Shown one piece after another: positions 1 through 11,460 of a stretch of 64,000 bases of DNA. The stretch is from positions 162,509,501-162,573,500 of the forward strand of contig CM075352.1 of NCBI GenBank assembly GCA_037693485.1, written 5' to 3'. Every line of letters starts with the position of its first letter. Within the stretch, counting starts at the first letter, position 1. The notes under the pieces are model-generated. The model saw only the letters and a program-made list of their open reading frames with translations. It ran no database searches and was not told the DNA's origin. This stretch comes from Kitagawia praeruptora (lineage: Eukaryota; Streptophyta; Magnoliopsida; Apiales; Apiaceae). The position numbers and the translations under genes were made by a program.

Positions 1-369
1 ACTTCAATTATTATGGAAGAATTTTATTTCCATTCAATATGTATATACACTTTCCAATTATCCTTGTACAAAAAAAATATATAGTATCATTCCATCAGTC
101 TCGCTTCTAATATCATATAATATCAGTTCCTCTTCTTGAATGCTATAACAATCAATATACCATCTCAGTGTACTTTTCTAGGATAATACGAAAACTTGAA
201 CAAATCTTTCATTATCATTTTCTCATTTCCTTCATATGCAACGATTATATAATTTAACATAAAATCAGTTTCTCTTCATCTGTAACAGTAATTCCATCTT
301 TTCATATCACTTTTCTGTTTTCAGTTATAGAAATCTGAAAACCATTTTTCAATTCTTTCCTTTAAAGAA

Positions 370-600
370 GACGTTGGGGATTTCCACTGTTGCCGAATAC
401 GTAAGGACGATGATCAGTCGCCCTCCGTACCCGTCCCTTTTACTACCGGTAGATGGAGGTAGGTTTTCCACCATCCCCCAGGAGGAAGGTTCACCACTAC
501 ATCCTCCCTCGGCACTCTTGGGCCGGAATAAATATTGGATGCTGGACTGTGCCACTACCACACAGCCTCTTACGCTTATTGTTGCAATCCCCCTTTTCAA
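370..600 (+). repeat. LTR-like fragment
   Basis: This short GC-richer island sits in AT-rich DNA. It contains a phrase (GCTGGACTGTGCCACTACC, then CAGCCTCTTACGC at 539-580) that closely resembles the twin phrase GCTGGACTGGGCACTCC...CAGCCTCTTACGC inside the long LTRs at 25375-30079 and 32165-37201. I infer a diverged fragment of a related LTR. Small open frames here are unlike any protein I recognise and are not called. Confidence 0.45.
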
Positions 601-1887
601 ATCACTTTTCCATTAACAAATACCATTTCACATTTTCCATTTCCATTCACATTTCCCTTCGCATATATCATTTCCATTTCCATTTATCATCACCTTTAAA
701 AATTATATATGTCATAATACTTTGATTATGACTCAGACATCTCCTCTGTATTCAATGAAATCAATATGCTTTTATATACATAAAGTGTTCCATTTATTTT
801 AGAAATATTAAATAATACTCAATAATATCTATCACAACATTTAGAAAGAATATTTTTAACATAATATTATAAATCATATAACCCTAGATAATAACTGATA
901 CCATTCCTTTATACATAACTCTAGATAACAACTTATACCATTCCTTTATGAGGTCTGAATAACACATGCACTTATACATAAAAACCAAAATAATCTATGG
1001 CGCAGATAGCCTCTGAGTTTGATCAATTGTTTACGACAAACAGTTTAACATGATACACATTAAGTCGATCCTCATCCTAACATAAAGAAAAAGGAAAACA
1101 AAAGGGAAAGGCTAGATTGTATCACTAACATGAGGCATTTGTATACACAACACAACATACTGGGGGAAGAACAGAAGATATCCAAGATAAACAATAGAGC
1201 AGAAGATCAATATGAAACACTGTCTTTTCAAATACATACACAACTTGTAGACACCAAAACTGTAAAACATAAGTACTACAAAAAAAAGTACATGAATGAT
1301 GAACAGAATAAAGGAAATTAAAAAAACAGGTTACCTTTAGTTTCGAAGAAGATAAATCTCGATGATGATTGTAAAAAAATCTCTCTGCTACAAGCAAGAG
1401 TTAGGGTTAGAGACTTAGAGTAGTTAATATGTATTCAAAGCAATTTATAGCAAGATAAATAAAGGAGTTTGATTTGGATACCATGAAGAGTGAAGACTCA
1501 GACTCTGGCTCTGGGAACAAGAGGATTTAAAAGAACAGAACACTGAAGTACTTCAGCTACAAGAAATATGTGCAGGACCTACTCTGTATTATTTTCCACC
1601 CTTTCACCTTTTACTTTTTCACTTTACTTTTGGAAATAACAAAATGTGTCGCCCACTCAATAAAGATTCTCCACCACAATCATCTATGGGATCAAGATCT
1701 TCAGATTTACCAACAGATTTAAAATTTTCCAACAGATTTAAAGAAGACATGTAGAAATCACATTTCTTTCAGTAAGAGCATATCTTCTCGTCAAGTATTC
1801 TATTTTATAATTGAACTAGCGTTCCAGCTACGCACCGACCGATAAATTGTATTAATAAATTAATATAAATATATTATTTTAATTTTT
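601..1887. other. AT-rich intergenic DNA, no gene seen
   Basis: The stretch is AT-rich with poly-pyrimidine runs, and its short open frames lack recognisable motifs. It ends abruptly at the truncated gag copy that starts near 1888. Confidence 0.6.
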
Positions 1888-2170
1888 ATTAGCCATCTTC
1901 TCCTTTACTCAATCATTTGATCATCGAGGCCCTTCAAAAATGATATGACTTCGCCAGTCAAAGCCACCGGTTGGACAGGGGGTGTTCGCTCCTTCTCAAA
2001 CTCATCCTCGATCCCATCTTTACGCGCCTCGCTCTCTGGTGGATCCTTCTTCTAGGGGTCATTCTTATTCCTCCTATGCGACCCCGGGGTCTCCCCTCTC
2101 CATTTTTCTTCTTGTGTGATTTAGTCATCGTTCTCCCAATCAATTACTAGCCCCTCCTTCTAGCGCCAGA
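1888..2170 (-). pseudogene. Truncated second copy of Tat gag start plus PBS
   Basis: On the minus strand this repeats, with a few substitutions, the stretch 17535-17820: the primer-binding site (2151-2168, TGGCGCTAGAAGGAGGGG), the untranslated leader and the first part of gag (around the MTKSHKKKNGEG start). It abuts the LTR at 2171-2924 on that LTR's downstream side in element orientation. The LTR therefore served both as the 3' LTR of the big element and as the 5' LTR of a second unit. Homology stops at about 1888 in AT-rich DNA. I read it as what remains of a tandem LTR-internal-LTR-internal array after deletion. The sequence itself shows the match; the mechanism is inferred. Confidence 0.85.
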
Positions 2171-2924
2171 TGTTATAGGGAGATTTTGGTATAACAATGT
2201 TTTTGAGTTGGATTTACGGAGCAAAATATGGATATTTTGCTATAAGAAGAATATGGATTAGGGTTTGTGTGTATAGGTGTGGCTGAACTTGATAGGTGTT
2301 TTCAGGGGTGAACTGTTTCTCATCCGTATCAAGGTGCCTACGTACCCTATTTATAGGGATCAAGCCGTACGTAGTTCTTGGAGAACAAGATACCTAGACG
2401 GGCTAGGGTTTTAGGAGATAAGTCATGGCCCAAGCCCACTTATTTATGGCTGATGTGGTAGTGATTCATCAATTCTATCCATGATCCATGGCCCAGAGAA
2501 GGAAACCAATGGTCTCGCATGGTTAGAGTCGAGGCCTCTCAAGCGAGGCTAGTAGAGAAGCAGCACGGACCTGGCATGCGACCTCGAGGGGTCGAGTCAT
2601 GCGAAGCGGACCCAAATGTATAAATACTCATATGACCTCGAGGGATCTATCTATGAGCCTTCTAATAGAGGGTGAGATAGCGATCTCGTTTTTAGTTTAT
2701 AGATGCAATCACAATGAGAAGCGATCCCTGAGAGGGAAATGAGGACGAAGCGATCCTTTAGATAGGATAGAGAGCGAGGTGGCCCTGTAGTTATGCCGGG
2801 CTGATTCCAATAGTGGGCTTTAGTGACCCAGTCGTTATATATCTTCGAGGCCCATTGTAGATAATGAACCATTAAATTAGCTAAACAAATCATAATAATT
2901 ATTATGCCAGATCTGGGCATAACA
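2171..2924 (-). repeat. 3' LTR of Tat-type element
   Basis: This 754 bp block matches 17821-18578 with scattered substitutions and small indels. In element orientation (minus strand) it starts TGTTATGCC and ends CCTATAACA, the canonical TG...CA form. A TATA-type core promoter (CCCTATAAATAGGG on the minus strand, about 2345-2358) is conserved in both LTRs and in the related element at 49852. Confidence 0.93.
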
Positions 2925-2940
2925 ACTACCCCCCGAGTCC
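2925..2940 (-). other. Polypurine tract of Tat element
   Basis: On the minus strand GGACTCGGGGGGTAGT lies directly upstream of the 3' LTR, the expected site of plus-strand priming. The related element has nearly the same tract (AATCGGGGGGTAGT) before its own 3' LTR at 53785. Confidence 0.85.
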
Positions 2941-3150
2941 ATGTTGTCATTGAAAATGCGATGTGGACTTCAGAAATCCGATGTAGGAAACCGTGAAGCG
3001 AAGCTATGACTTTATTATAGATACGACCATTGGAAATATCGCGACCCTTCCCCAAGAATTTGAAGGGGTGTGACAGTTGTCATGTCTCGAGATGTGTGTT
3101 GAACGGTTGAGATCTTAACACGTGTCCCATGACCGTCTCTCTCCTGATGG

Positions 3151-3160
3151 CTATATATAC
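3151..3160 (+). promoter_or_regulatory. Possible TATA box of the opposite-strand extra gene
   Basis: CTATATATAC lies about 480 bp upstream of the ATG at 3640 on the plus strand, followed by a plausible leader. It would drive transcription opposite to the retrotransposon genome. This is a motif call only; no transcript evidence is available. Confidence 0.4.
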
Positions 3161-3639
3161 TCCTGTCACAATCATTTCCTTTTTCATTCTCACAAACACG
3201 TTATCGAAGTGTTGTCAGTTGGCTCCTGGATCAAACGCAAGAATTTTCAAGCTCTATCACCAGCGACCCCCACTCTCTTCTGATTTCTTCAATCTTTTCC
3301 AAGAACAAGTAAGTCTTCATTCTTTCTTGATATTCAAATTGGTGTTCTTCATTGCATATGCATGATTAGATGACTAAATTTGTATGCGATGCGATCCTAT
3401 TTGACTGCTTCTGCACACAACTAATTTCACGTTGCGATCCCCTCCTCGCTTAGATAGAATACCGATCCCCTATTGGTAAAGCTTAGCATGTTCCTTTCCT
3501 GCTTAGAGTAGCAACCCCATTTAGAGTTCGTGAGCGACGTGAGAACACGTAGAACCTTTTTGTCTTACTATTCTTTTCTTCCTTTATTCCCTTTTGATTT
3601 CTGTAAGGGCACACACTTAATTCTTCACATTCTTTTCAG

Positions 3640-6113
3640 ATGTCGAATGACGATAGCTCAAGGATGCCATCTCCACTTCCAAGCGTGCATATTAGTGAGG
3701 CGACAGCCGCTAACATTGCAAGGGCTAGGAGCACGAGTGAGAGCTCGTTTAAGTTATACTTCGATCCCTTGTGGTCGAATGAAGAATATACTAGAGAAGT
3801 ACCCTTAATTTCATGGCAAACAAAACACGCTTCGAGCTCGCGAGACCGATCCTTAGAGGTTCTCCCAGCCCAAAATGAGCCTCAGGTCGGAATGACAGAT
3901 ACTGAACGAGAAATGGAAGCATTGAAGAGAAAAGGAGAGGAATTCAGCTCACAAGCAGCACAGATTCTTGTGAGAATGCCCCCTACTATGACATCGAAGG
4001 AGGGGCGGACAACGAAGCCAATTCAGATGATGATGATTATAAGGAGCCTTCATCAGATGACAGGGGTCTTAACGAGGTGTCAAGAGTTGTAAATTTTAAA
4101 GATTATGATTATGTTCCTGAGGCGTCACCGGAACCATATGTGCCGACCCCTCAACCAGAACTAGAGGGGGTCATATATGTTAATGGGCCTCGCCCTGAAG
4201 ACATTGAGCCTGGTTCAAAGGTGAAGGCGGGCGAACCACGCATCCTCGCATGCCGAGACATGTCTTCAACCTTGACAGAGAAGACAATCAGAGAGGGGGT
4301 CGAGAGATTCTGACCTGAAGGTAAGATTATCCTCCCCAAGAGAAGAATGCGATGTTATCGCTTCAATAATGAAGAGAATGGTGGCAGGGTTCCAAGAATG
4401 GTCTTGACATTGCCTTTAATGAAGATAGGTGTCTCCTCACCTCTCCATCCTTTCATTAGAGATGTTTGTGAGACCTACTTTCTGGCTCCCATCCAAATAA
4501 GCACAAACGGATATAGGTCTATGATCGCTCTTTATATTCTCTACCACAAGCTTGGATATCCACCCATGGATGCGAGGACAATGGGCTATTTCCTTCAGCT
4601 GAAGCGATGTGGAGCCAAAGACTTTGGCTATGTATATTTCTCCATATGGCCTGAATTTAACAAGAAGAGCCTCTTGCCTGGAGGAATCAGCAATGCTGGG
4701 TCATGGAAAGAACCCTTTCTGTACATACACGAGGTTCCCAGAGTTAAGACAAGCTTCAACTATCTTCCTGGTGAGTTATTTATCCAAATTATACTCCTTC
4801 GTCCTCTTGAAATGTTTCAAAAATTAACAACCATTTCAGCATCGCAGTTGGTCCAGTTCGCACTATTCTCAAAGGCGACGAGAAGAAATGAGCCGATGAG
4901 GTGCTAATGAAATCGACCAAGGAAGAAAGAAATATTAGAACTCTAATGTCCTTAGAAAACTTGGTTGAGTGTGGATTTCTGAAGGAGGGAGTAGGATCTA
5001 CTCCTGAAGCGGGGCCTTCTACCGCGAAGCGGTCCTCGCGGAAGAGAAAGTTACATCGCATATTTTCACACTTACATACATGCAAGTTACTTGTCCCCGC
5101 ATTTACTTTGTTGTACCTCGCTAATCTATTTTTAACTTGTCCTCTTTTCTTTGTGCAGGTATGTCAAACCGAACTGGTCAAATGCCTCCATTCCTCTAAC
5201 CAGGTGCCAGGAAAAATCCATCTTCGAAGGCAGCCTCTGCACTAAAAGCTCCTGCTCCCTCTAAACCAACGGCTCCTCAACAGAAAATTATCAGCGATCC
5301 GCCTCCTCAAACCAACCTTGCTGGAGATCAAATTCGAGACTCTTCTGAACAAACCCATCTCAAGCGATCAAGGAAGGATGGGCAACCAGATGGGCTCTCC
5401 CAACTACCTTCTGGGGTCGTTGCCGCTACCCCTTCGCAGCATCTGTTCGCTGCGTTGGGAGAAAAGTACACAAAAGAGGCTAAGACTTCTAACTGGTGGA
5501 AGGCGACCCCAGAAGAAAATGCTAATGCTCTGACCAGATGCCTTGCTGAGGCCTTCATTCTCCAGGCTGCGCACACAAAAAACCTTTTTCAACTTGACAA
5601 GAAAAATAAGGTGCTTGAGTTCCAGAAGATTGAGGATAAGCGATCCTTGGAGGAGACCTATAAGCAGAAATTCTCCCAAGACACTGCTCAAATCCGTACA
5701 GACTTAAAAAATTCTTGCAGGGAGAGAAATGAGTTTGAAAATCTCTCAAGGAGCTACAAAAGTCCAGCGAGGAGGCAGCCCAGAAGAAAGATGAGCAGAT
5801 CACGAAACTGGAAAGCGATCTGGCTGCTGCGAATGCCGCATTGTCTACTGCTGAAGATACATTTCTAGCCAAAGGTCAAGTCACATTGATGAAGGGATTT
5901 ATTCGAACGATCCATAAATTTGACTGGGATCAACGTGGACCAGGTAATGCTTACTATGCCGAGCTTCTTAAGCAAGAGATCGCGGAGGAGGACGCTGCTG
6001 AAGAGGCAAAGCTGGCAGAGGAGGCCAGTTTGGCAGAGGAAGCGAGGCTCGCTGAGGAGAAGAGGCTAACTGAGGAGGCAGCCAAAGCCAATCAAAACAA
6101 GAATGCTACTTGA
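3640..6113 (+). pseudogene. Opposite-strand extra ORF of Tat element, gypsy-associated domain, decayed
   Basis: Between integrase and the 3' LTR, on the strand opposite gag-pol, lies a spliced-looking gene. Tat-lineage retrotransposons are known to carry extra ORFs here, sometimes antisense. It begins at ATG 3640 with a Ser/Pro-rich then acidic N-terminus. The middle part (4347-4770) has the pattern I associate with the Pfam family called putative gypsy-type transposon: PLHPFIRDVCETYFLAPIQI, then a YFLQLKR stretch and a WKEPFLYIH stretch. A likely intron spans 4771-4839 (GTGAGT...CAG) and a second ends at the acceptor at 5157-5158. The C-terminus (5985-6100) is an Ala/Glu-rich coiled-coil of LAEEA-type repeats. 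It is broken: a frame change near 3960-3980 and an in-frame TGA at 4311. Its molecular role is unknown. Confidence 0.7.
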
Positions 6114-6792
6114 TTTTGTAACTATAATTTGAATCCTTGAATTTGGGATGCGGGCTCCCTTTTAATGCCTCGCGAGATGTAACAATATTCTTTTGTTGGT
6201 CAAGAACTCTGGGATCGCATGGCGATCTGTTAACTTTAATTTCTTCTATGCTTCCAATATGATTGCCTTTGTTCCCATGTTAATTGACTTCGTAGAAGTT
6301 TTGTATTTTCCATTTCTGTAAGTCTTCATGTAGATTGTTCTTTTGCTTAGTTTCCTTTGATTGTTTAAAGTGCGATCCATTCCCATGAGATCACTAGATG
6401 CGAACTACTGTGAGTCTTGTTTTGCTTTTCTTAGATGTAGACTGTTGTCTGAAAGGAAGTAGCCTCGCATTGTTGTGCTGAGCTAGACTTTTAAAAATTC
6501 TAACAAACAAACAAGTGAAGTTTGAATGCAAAAATTTAAATAAACAATAATGAATGCAAACGAACTCATTTATTGATAAAGTAGGGACGAGGCCCTAAAG
6601 TTGATAAGTAGAAGTGTCTTCATATGATACTAGGTAGGGGCGAGGCCCTAAAGTTGATAAGTAGGGGCGAGGCCCTAAAGTCATTACATCATAAAGGGGA
6701 GGTGGCTATATGATCACTACTCCCCAATACTTTGTATGAATTTATTCATGCTACGTAGTAGTAATAGATAGAAACTACCAGAAGTGAAGCCT
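6114..6792. other. Spacer between the convergent extra ORF and integrase
   Basis: The 3' ends of the plus-strand extra gene and the minus-strand pol converge here. I see no coding potential. It contains the short repeat block at 6581-6681. Confidence 0.6.
6581..6681 (+). repeat. Short direct repeat, three copies
   Basis: The phrase GTAGGG(A/G)CGAGGCCCTAAAG occurs at 6581, 6634 and 6661; the first two are followed by TTGATAAGTAG or close to it. The last two are adjacent and the first is separated by unrelated sequence. It lies in the non-coding spacer of the Tat element. Confidence 0.8.
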
Positions 6793-8115
6793 TTACTGAT
6801 AGTACATTCTTAAATGTTCCGCGTTCCAGGCTCGCGGAATAACGTTGTCCTCCATATCAGTGAGATAGTAGGTTCCTTCTGACAGAGTTGCATAGATCTT
6901 GTAGGGTCCCTCCCAATTAGCACCGAAAACTCCATGACCCGGGACCCTAGTGTTAGGCATGACCCTTCTGAGCACTAGGTCACCTGTGCGTAGGGGTCGC
7001 ACCTTGACTTTTCCATTATAGTACATTGCTGTCCTTTGCTGGTATGCTGCGAGGCGTAACTGAGCCTCGCTTCTTGTTTCTTCAATCATGTCCAAATAGA
7101 GCCTATGATTGACTTCATTAGACTCAGGGTCGTAGTGTTCCCTTCTGAACGATCCCGAACTAACCTCCACTGGGACCATGGCCTCACATCCATAGGTCAA
7201 AGAAAATGGGGTCTTTCCAGTAGTGCTCCTTGGGGTCGTGTTGTATGACCACAAGACCCTTGGTAATTCTTCAGGCCAATTACTCTTGCTTTCTTCTAGC
7301 TTCACCTTTAAAGTATGCTTGATTATTTTGTTGATAGCCTCAGTTTGGCCATTTGTCTGAGGATGGCTAACAGCTAAAAAACTTTTCTTGATCCCCAAAT
7401 TCTCATAGAATTCCTTCATCTCCTTGCTGTCAAATTTTTTCCCATTATCTGATATGAGCTGATTAAGGGATCCCATAGTGACACACGATTGCTCTATATA
7501 CGAAGTCCTTTAGCTTCTTAGCAGTAATTATTGCAAGTGGCTCGACTTCGGCCCACTTAGTGAAATAATCTACTGCCACCACTGCGTACTTAACTCCCCC
7601 TTTAGCCTTGGGCAATTCCCCAATTAGATCAATACCCCACATAGCGAAGGGCCATGAGCTCGTGAGCGAAGTGAGCTGAGAGACCGGTGCGTTGCTGAAG
7701 TTAGCGATCCTCTGACAGGCATCGCATTTCCTTGAGAACTCAAATGCATCCTTTTTTAGTGTGGGCCAAAAATATCCTTGACGAAGAATCTTCTGAGCCA
7801 GCGAACTACCACCCGAGTGATTTCCACATATACCTTCATGGACCTCTCTCAAGATATAGTTACATTCATCACCATCTACACATCTTAAAAATGGAGTATT
7901 GAACCCTCTTCGATACAGGACATCGTCATAAATAACATAGCGAGCAGCCTGATTGACCTTCCTTGCTTCTCTTTTATCCTGAGGTAATATCCCATTCTTC
8001 ACATACTCCCATATAGGGGTCATCCATGTTGGTTCTAAGCTTGCAACTTCCATGATAAATTCTTCAGGGACACTAGGCTTGGTCTGAATTTCCAATGGTA
8101 TAACCCCAAGTAAAG
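6793..8115 (-). pseudogene. Tat retrotransposon integrase, frameshifted
   Basis: The minus-strand product inserts element cDNA into host DNA. Visible in order: an HHCC zinc-binding region (HEGICGNH ... CDACQR), the first catalytic Asp in WGIDLIGELP, the second in SDNGKKFDS, and the catalytic Glu in HPQTNGQTEAINK (the DD-E core). A C-terminal domain ends RAWNAEHLRMYYQ. No chromodomain is seen, which fits Tat rather than chromoviruses. One frame change, apparently one extra base near 7463-7476, separates the frame containing the first Asp from that with the second Asp and Glu, so the protein cannot be made as one chain. It follows RNase H in the same polyprotein. Confidence 0.93.
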
Positions 8116-9199
8116 TTGTTTCGCGACGCGAGCCCAATTTTGCTAAAGCATCGACACCTTGATTTTTTGCCCTCCTGATAAATTCCACCTTGACCTGTTT
8201 GAATGATTTCATCAATCTCTGCACACATCACAGATAGAGTTCAATTTGAGGCCCCCTGGCCTGCCATCCACATCCAATGTGGCCCGTGACCAACATAGGA
8301 TCACTATATGCATTAAGATTTTCAACTTTCATTTCAATTACAAGTTTGAGGCCAATGATCAGGGCCTCGTATTCAGCTACATTATTAGATGCTCCAAACG
8401 TGAAATGAACTGCGCTGCTTATCTTGCGACCCTCAGGGGTAATAAGTTCAATCCCGGCACCAGCTCCTTCCTTATTAGAGGCACCATCCACATAAAGTTC
8501 CCACCACGAGGCCGAATTTTCAGTTTTGACCTCGCTACTTCCCTTTTCAAGGATCGGCATGAGAGCCCAAGAGTCTTGTTCAATGTAGGGAGGAAACTCA
8601 AGTATGAAATCTACTAGGGCCTGACCCTTTAGAGGCCCTCGTGGCTTACATTCGATATCAAATTGACTCAGTTCCACAGTCCATTTCAGGAGTCTTCCTG
8701 ATGCTTCTGGCTTGTGCATCACTTGCCTTAAAGGATAAGATGTGCGAACCTGAATTTTGTGAGCCTGAAAATATGGCCTTAATTTTCGCGAGGCCAATAC
8801 CAAGGCATAGGCGAGTTTCTCCATATTGGTGTAGCGAGTCTCTGTATCTAGCATTCTTCGACTAACATAATAGACAGGATATTGAATTTTTTCTTCCTCG
8901 CGAACCAAAACTGCACTGATCGCATGATTTGACACTGCGAGGTATACAATGAGTGTCTCCCCATCTTGTGGTTTGGAGAGCAAAGGTGGCGATCCCAGAT
9001 GCTCCTTGATTTTTTGGAATGCCTCCTCGCACTGTGGGGTCCATTCAAAATCCTTTCCAACCTTCTTGATTGCCTTGAAAAACTCTTGGCACTTATCTGA
9101 TGATTTTGACACAAATCTATTAAGAGCAGTTATCCTCCTTGTGAGACTTTGTACCTCCTTCACATTTCTGGGCGATCTCATTTCCATTAGGGCCTTTAT
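8116..9199 (-). pseudogene. Tat RNase H plus second (archaeal-type) RNase H, with in-frame stop
   Basis: The first part (about 8640-9187) is the usual gypsy RNase H after RT: FEWTPQCEEAFQKIK, then TLIVYLAVSNHAISAVLV and YTNMEKLAYALVLASRKLRP. It is followed by a second RNase H (about 8116-8530) starting WWELYVDGASNKEGAGAGI and continuing NNVAEYEALIIGL. This dual RNase H is a known hallmark of the Tat/Ogre/Retand lineage. The frame is interrupted by TGA at 8228-8230 where an Arg codon (CGA) is expected, and reading continues in the same frame beyond it. RNase H normally removes the RNA strand from the RNA:DNA hybrid during reverse transcription. Confidence 0.92.
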
Positions 9200-10242
9200 T
9201 TATGCTGGGTTGGCCTCGATGCCTCTATGGTTGACGATGAACCCAAGAAATTTCTCCGATTCGACCCCAAACACACACTTTTGGGGGTTAAGCTTCATCT
9301 TATACTTCCTCAGTATATCAAACATCTCTGCGAGGTGAGTGATGTGATCCCCGGCTTCATTAGATTTTACCAGCATGTCATCTACATAGACTTCCATCGT
9401 CTTCCCAATTTGTTTCTCGAACATCATATTAACGAGCCGTTGATAAGTGGCCCCAGCATTGAGAAGGCCGAAGGGCATCCCTATGTAGCAGTAGAGACCC
9501 CTATCAGTGATGAACGAGGTGTGTTCTTGATCAGGGCCATACATCGGTATCTGATTGTACCCCGAATAGGCATCCATAAAGCTAAGAAGTGCGTGCCCAG
9601 CTGTTGAATCCACCAACTGATCGATCCTTGGGAGTGGGAAACTATCCTTGGGACAATGTTTATTGAGGCCGGTGAAATCCACACATGTCCTCCACAAGAA
9701 CAGGGTTCGCTAGCCAGTAAGGGTAGAATGATTCCCTAACGAGCCCGACCTCGAGGAGTCTGTCAACCTCTTCTTTAAGTGCCTCAGCTCGCTCTCCACT
9801 TATGGGTCGCCTCTTCTGCCTTATTCCTTTTTTGTTTGGATCCAAGTTAAGCTTATGGCACATGACATTAGGATCAATCCCAATCATATCTTCATGGGAC
9901 CAGGCAAACACATCCAAATTTTCTTTCAGAAAGCCAACAAGCCTCTCACGAAGCCCAGGATTGAGTTGCGACCCGACCTTCAGTACCTTGGACGGATCTT
10001 TGGAATCAACCAGGACAGAGATGGTATCTTCCGCGGCTCCGGCTCGTTCAACATATTCTGGGATGCGAGGGTCCAAATCGGGCTCGTATTCGCGAACCAT
10101 GCTAGACTCTGCTTCATTCCTTCGCGCGACTTCATTTTGTGGTGGAGCCGACATTGTTTCTGTAACTGGGATCGCTCCCACATGACCATATTCATTTATT
10201 ATTGTAGTCTCCCGAGTTATTCCATTAGGCAGGTACACCAAA
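9200..10242 (-). pseudogene. Tat reverse transcriptase, broken
   Basis: The minus strand encodes an RT with an N-terminal linker (DVFAWSHEDMIGIDP), a DFTGLNKHCPKDSFPLPRID segment, SFMDAYSGYNQIPM, and the catalytic YVDDMLVKS motif (near 9375). It is inactive as written. A small deletion with frame change lies near 9690, just before the TGL block where a short lysine-rich segment is usual. An in-frame TAA at 9200-9202 separates RT from RNase H. The CACTA element inserted immediately upstream (10246-14935) cuts it from protease. Confidence 0.93.
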
Positions 10243-10282
10243 GTTCACTACGCCATAAATGGGCTATCGTTACATTTTTTTA

Positions 10283-10435
10283 ATGGATGTTGCTAGAATA
10301 TGTTACCTTAGCATGTTACTTTGGACCTAACATAACATTTTGTTTTTTGTGTTACCTTAGCCACAAATGTGATGTTACCATAGCTTTAAAGTGTTGGATG
10401 TTTGTAACATAAATGATATGTTACCTTAGATCATT
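10283..10435 (+). repeat. CACTA left subterminal repeats
   Basis: Several copies of a (T)GTTACCTTAG-like motif occur here (about 10301, 10350, 10371 as ACCATAG, 10420). The right end has the same motif in both orientations. In the En/Spm family, subterminal repeats bind transposase; that role here is inferred. Confidence 0.75.
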
Positions 10436-10779
10436 AATAAACTCAATTTTGAATTTTTTAACCAAAAAATTATTTAATTTTTTAATAATCACATTTACCT
10501 CTATAATATTTGAGTTTTTAAAAAAGTAAGAGTTTACCAATTGAATGGGGTTTTTTTTTCGAATATCAAGGTATTTAATTGTTATTAATTTTTAGGTTCT
10601 ATTTATTTATTAAATGTAAAATGCATATTATAAAAACACAAAATCAAAAAAATAAAAAAAAAACAGAAAATTAATTGTAAAAGCTGGAAAAATAATTGTA
10701 ACAACACGTTTCCCAGTGAAATTTTAGCGGACAACTATCCCGCCTATCTGAAAATAATTGTTTGAACACTTAAAACAAA

Positions 10780-11115
10780 ATAATACTCTCTACCCGCTCA
10801 TTAATCTATCTACTCTCTCGCTCTCTCGCTCTCTTGCTCTCTCTATCTCTCTCTATCTCTCTCAAATCTCCCAATCTTCTCAATTAGTACGTTATTTTCT
10901 ACAAATTAGAATGTTCAATTGAATATGGCTTCGATTTGGGGCTTCTTCAAATTAGGGTTTTTTCAGATTAGGGGTTCATTATTTTGAGTTTAATTGATTC
11001 AGTTTTGCCACTTAAACTTCAACTAATTGCGGCTTATTTTCGATTTCAGGCCTTCTCGAGTTTGGGCTTTTGATTTGTGGCTTCTTAAGTGGATTTGGGG
11101 CTTCGATTCGTAAGT
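10780..11115 (+). other. Genic-looking leader captured in CACTA
   Basis: A CTCTCT-rich tract at about 10790-10865, like a plant 5' UTR, is followed by an ATG near 10926 (MASIWGFF...). A possible acceptor (TTTCAG) and donor (CGTAAGT near 11110) follow. This resembles the first exon and promoter-proximal part of a host gene. I cannot assign it, and it may belong to one of the three captured genes or a fourth. Confidence 0.4.
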
Positions 11116-11460
11116 ATTACCCCTTTCTCTCCTTTCGATTGGTAGTTTTCAGTGGATGTATATGGAATGTATTCATCTGTTTTCAGTAGTTTCGTTATTA
11201 TTATTGTTCGATCTCTTATATCTTCAATTCGTTTTCTCAGATTTTGTATCTTGGTAGACAATCACCCTTTTGGCTGGAAGACCTTGTTTCCTGTCCTGCG
11301 CACATATGGTAATTGATGGCACATACACTAATTTGTATGCTCTACTCTTTGGCTAATCTGTTTTATATATGCTTGAAAACCTTTGCTTAGATTTGCAAAA
11401 TGTTTACTGGGTGAATTGTCTTTGTGTTTCATAATGTGAAGATGGCAATTTCTCTATATA

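Noticed and set aside
1130..1397. Small opposed open frames near 1.1-1.4 kb
   Set aside because: AT-rich, no motif, no codon bias or splice context.
5328..5872. Minus-strand frames of 82-105 codons
   Set aside because: Shadows of the plus-strand extra gene of the Tat element.
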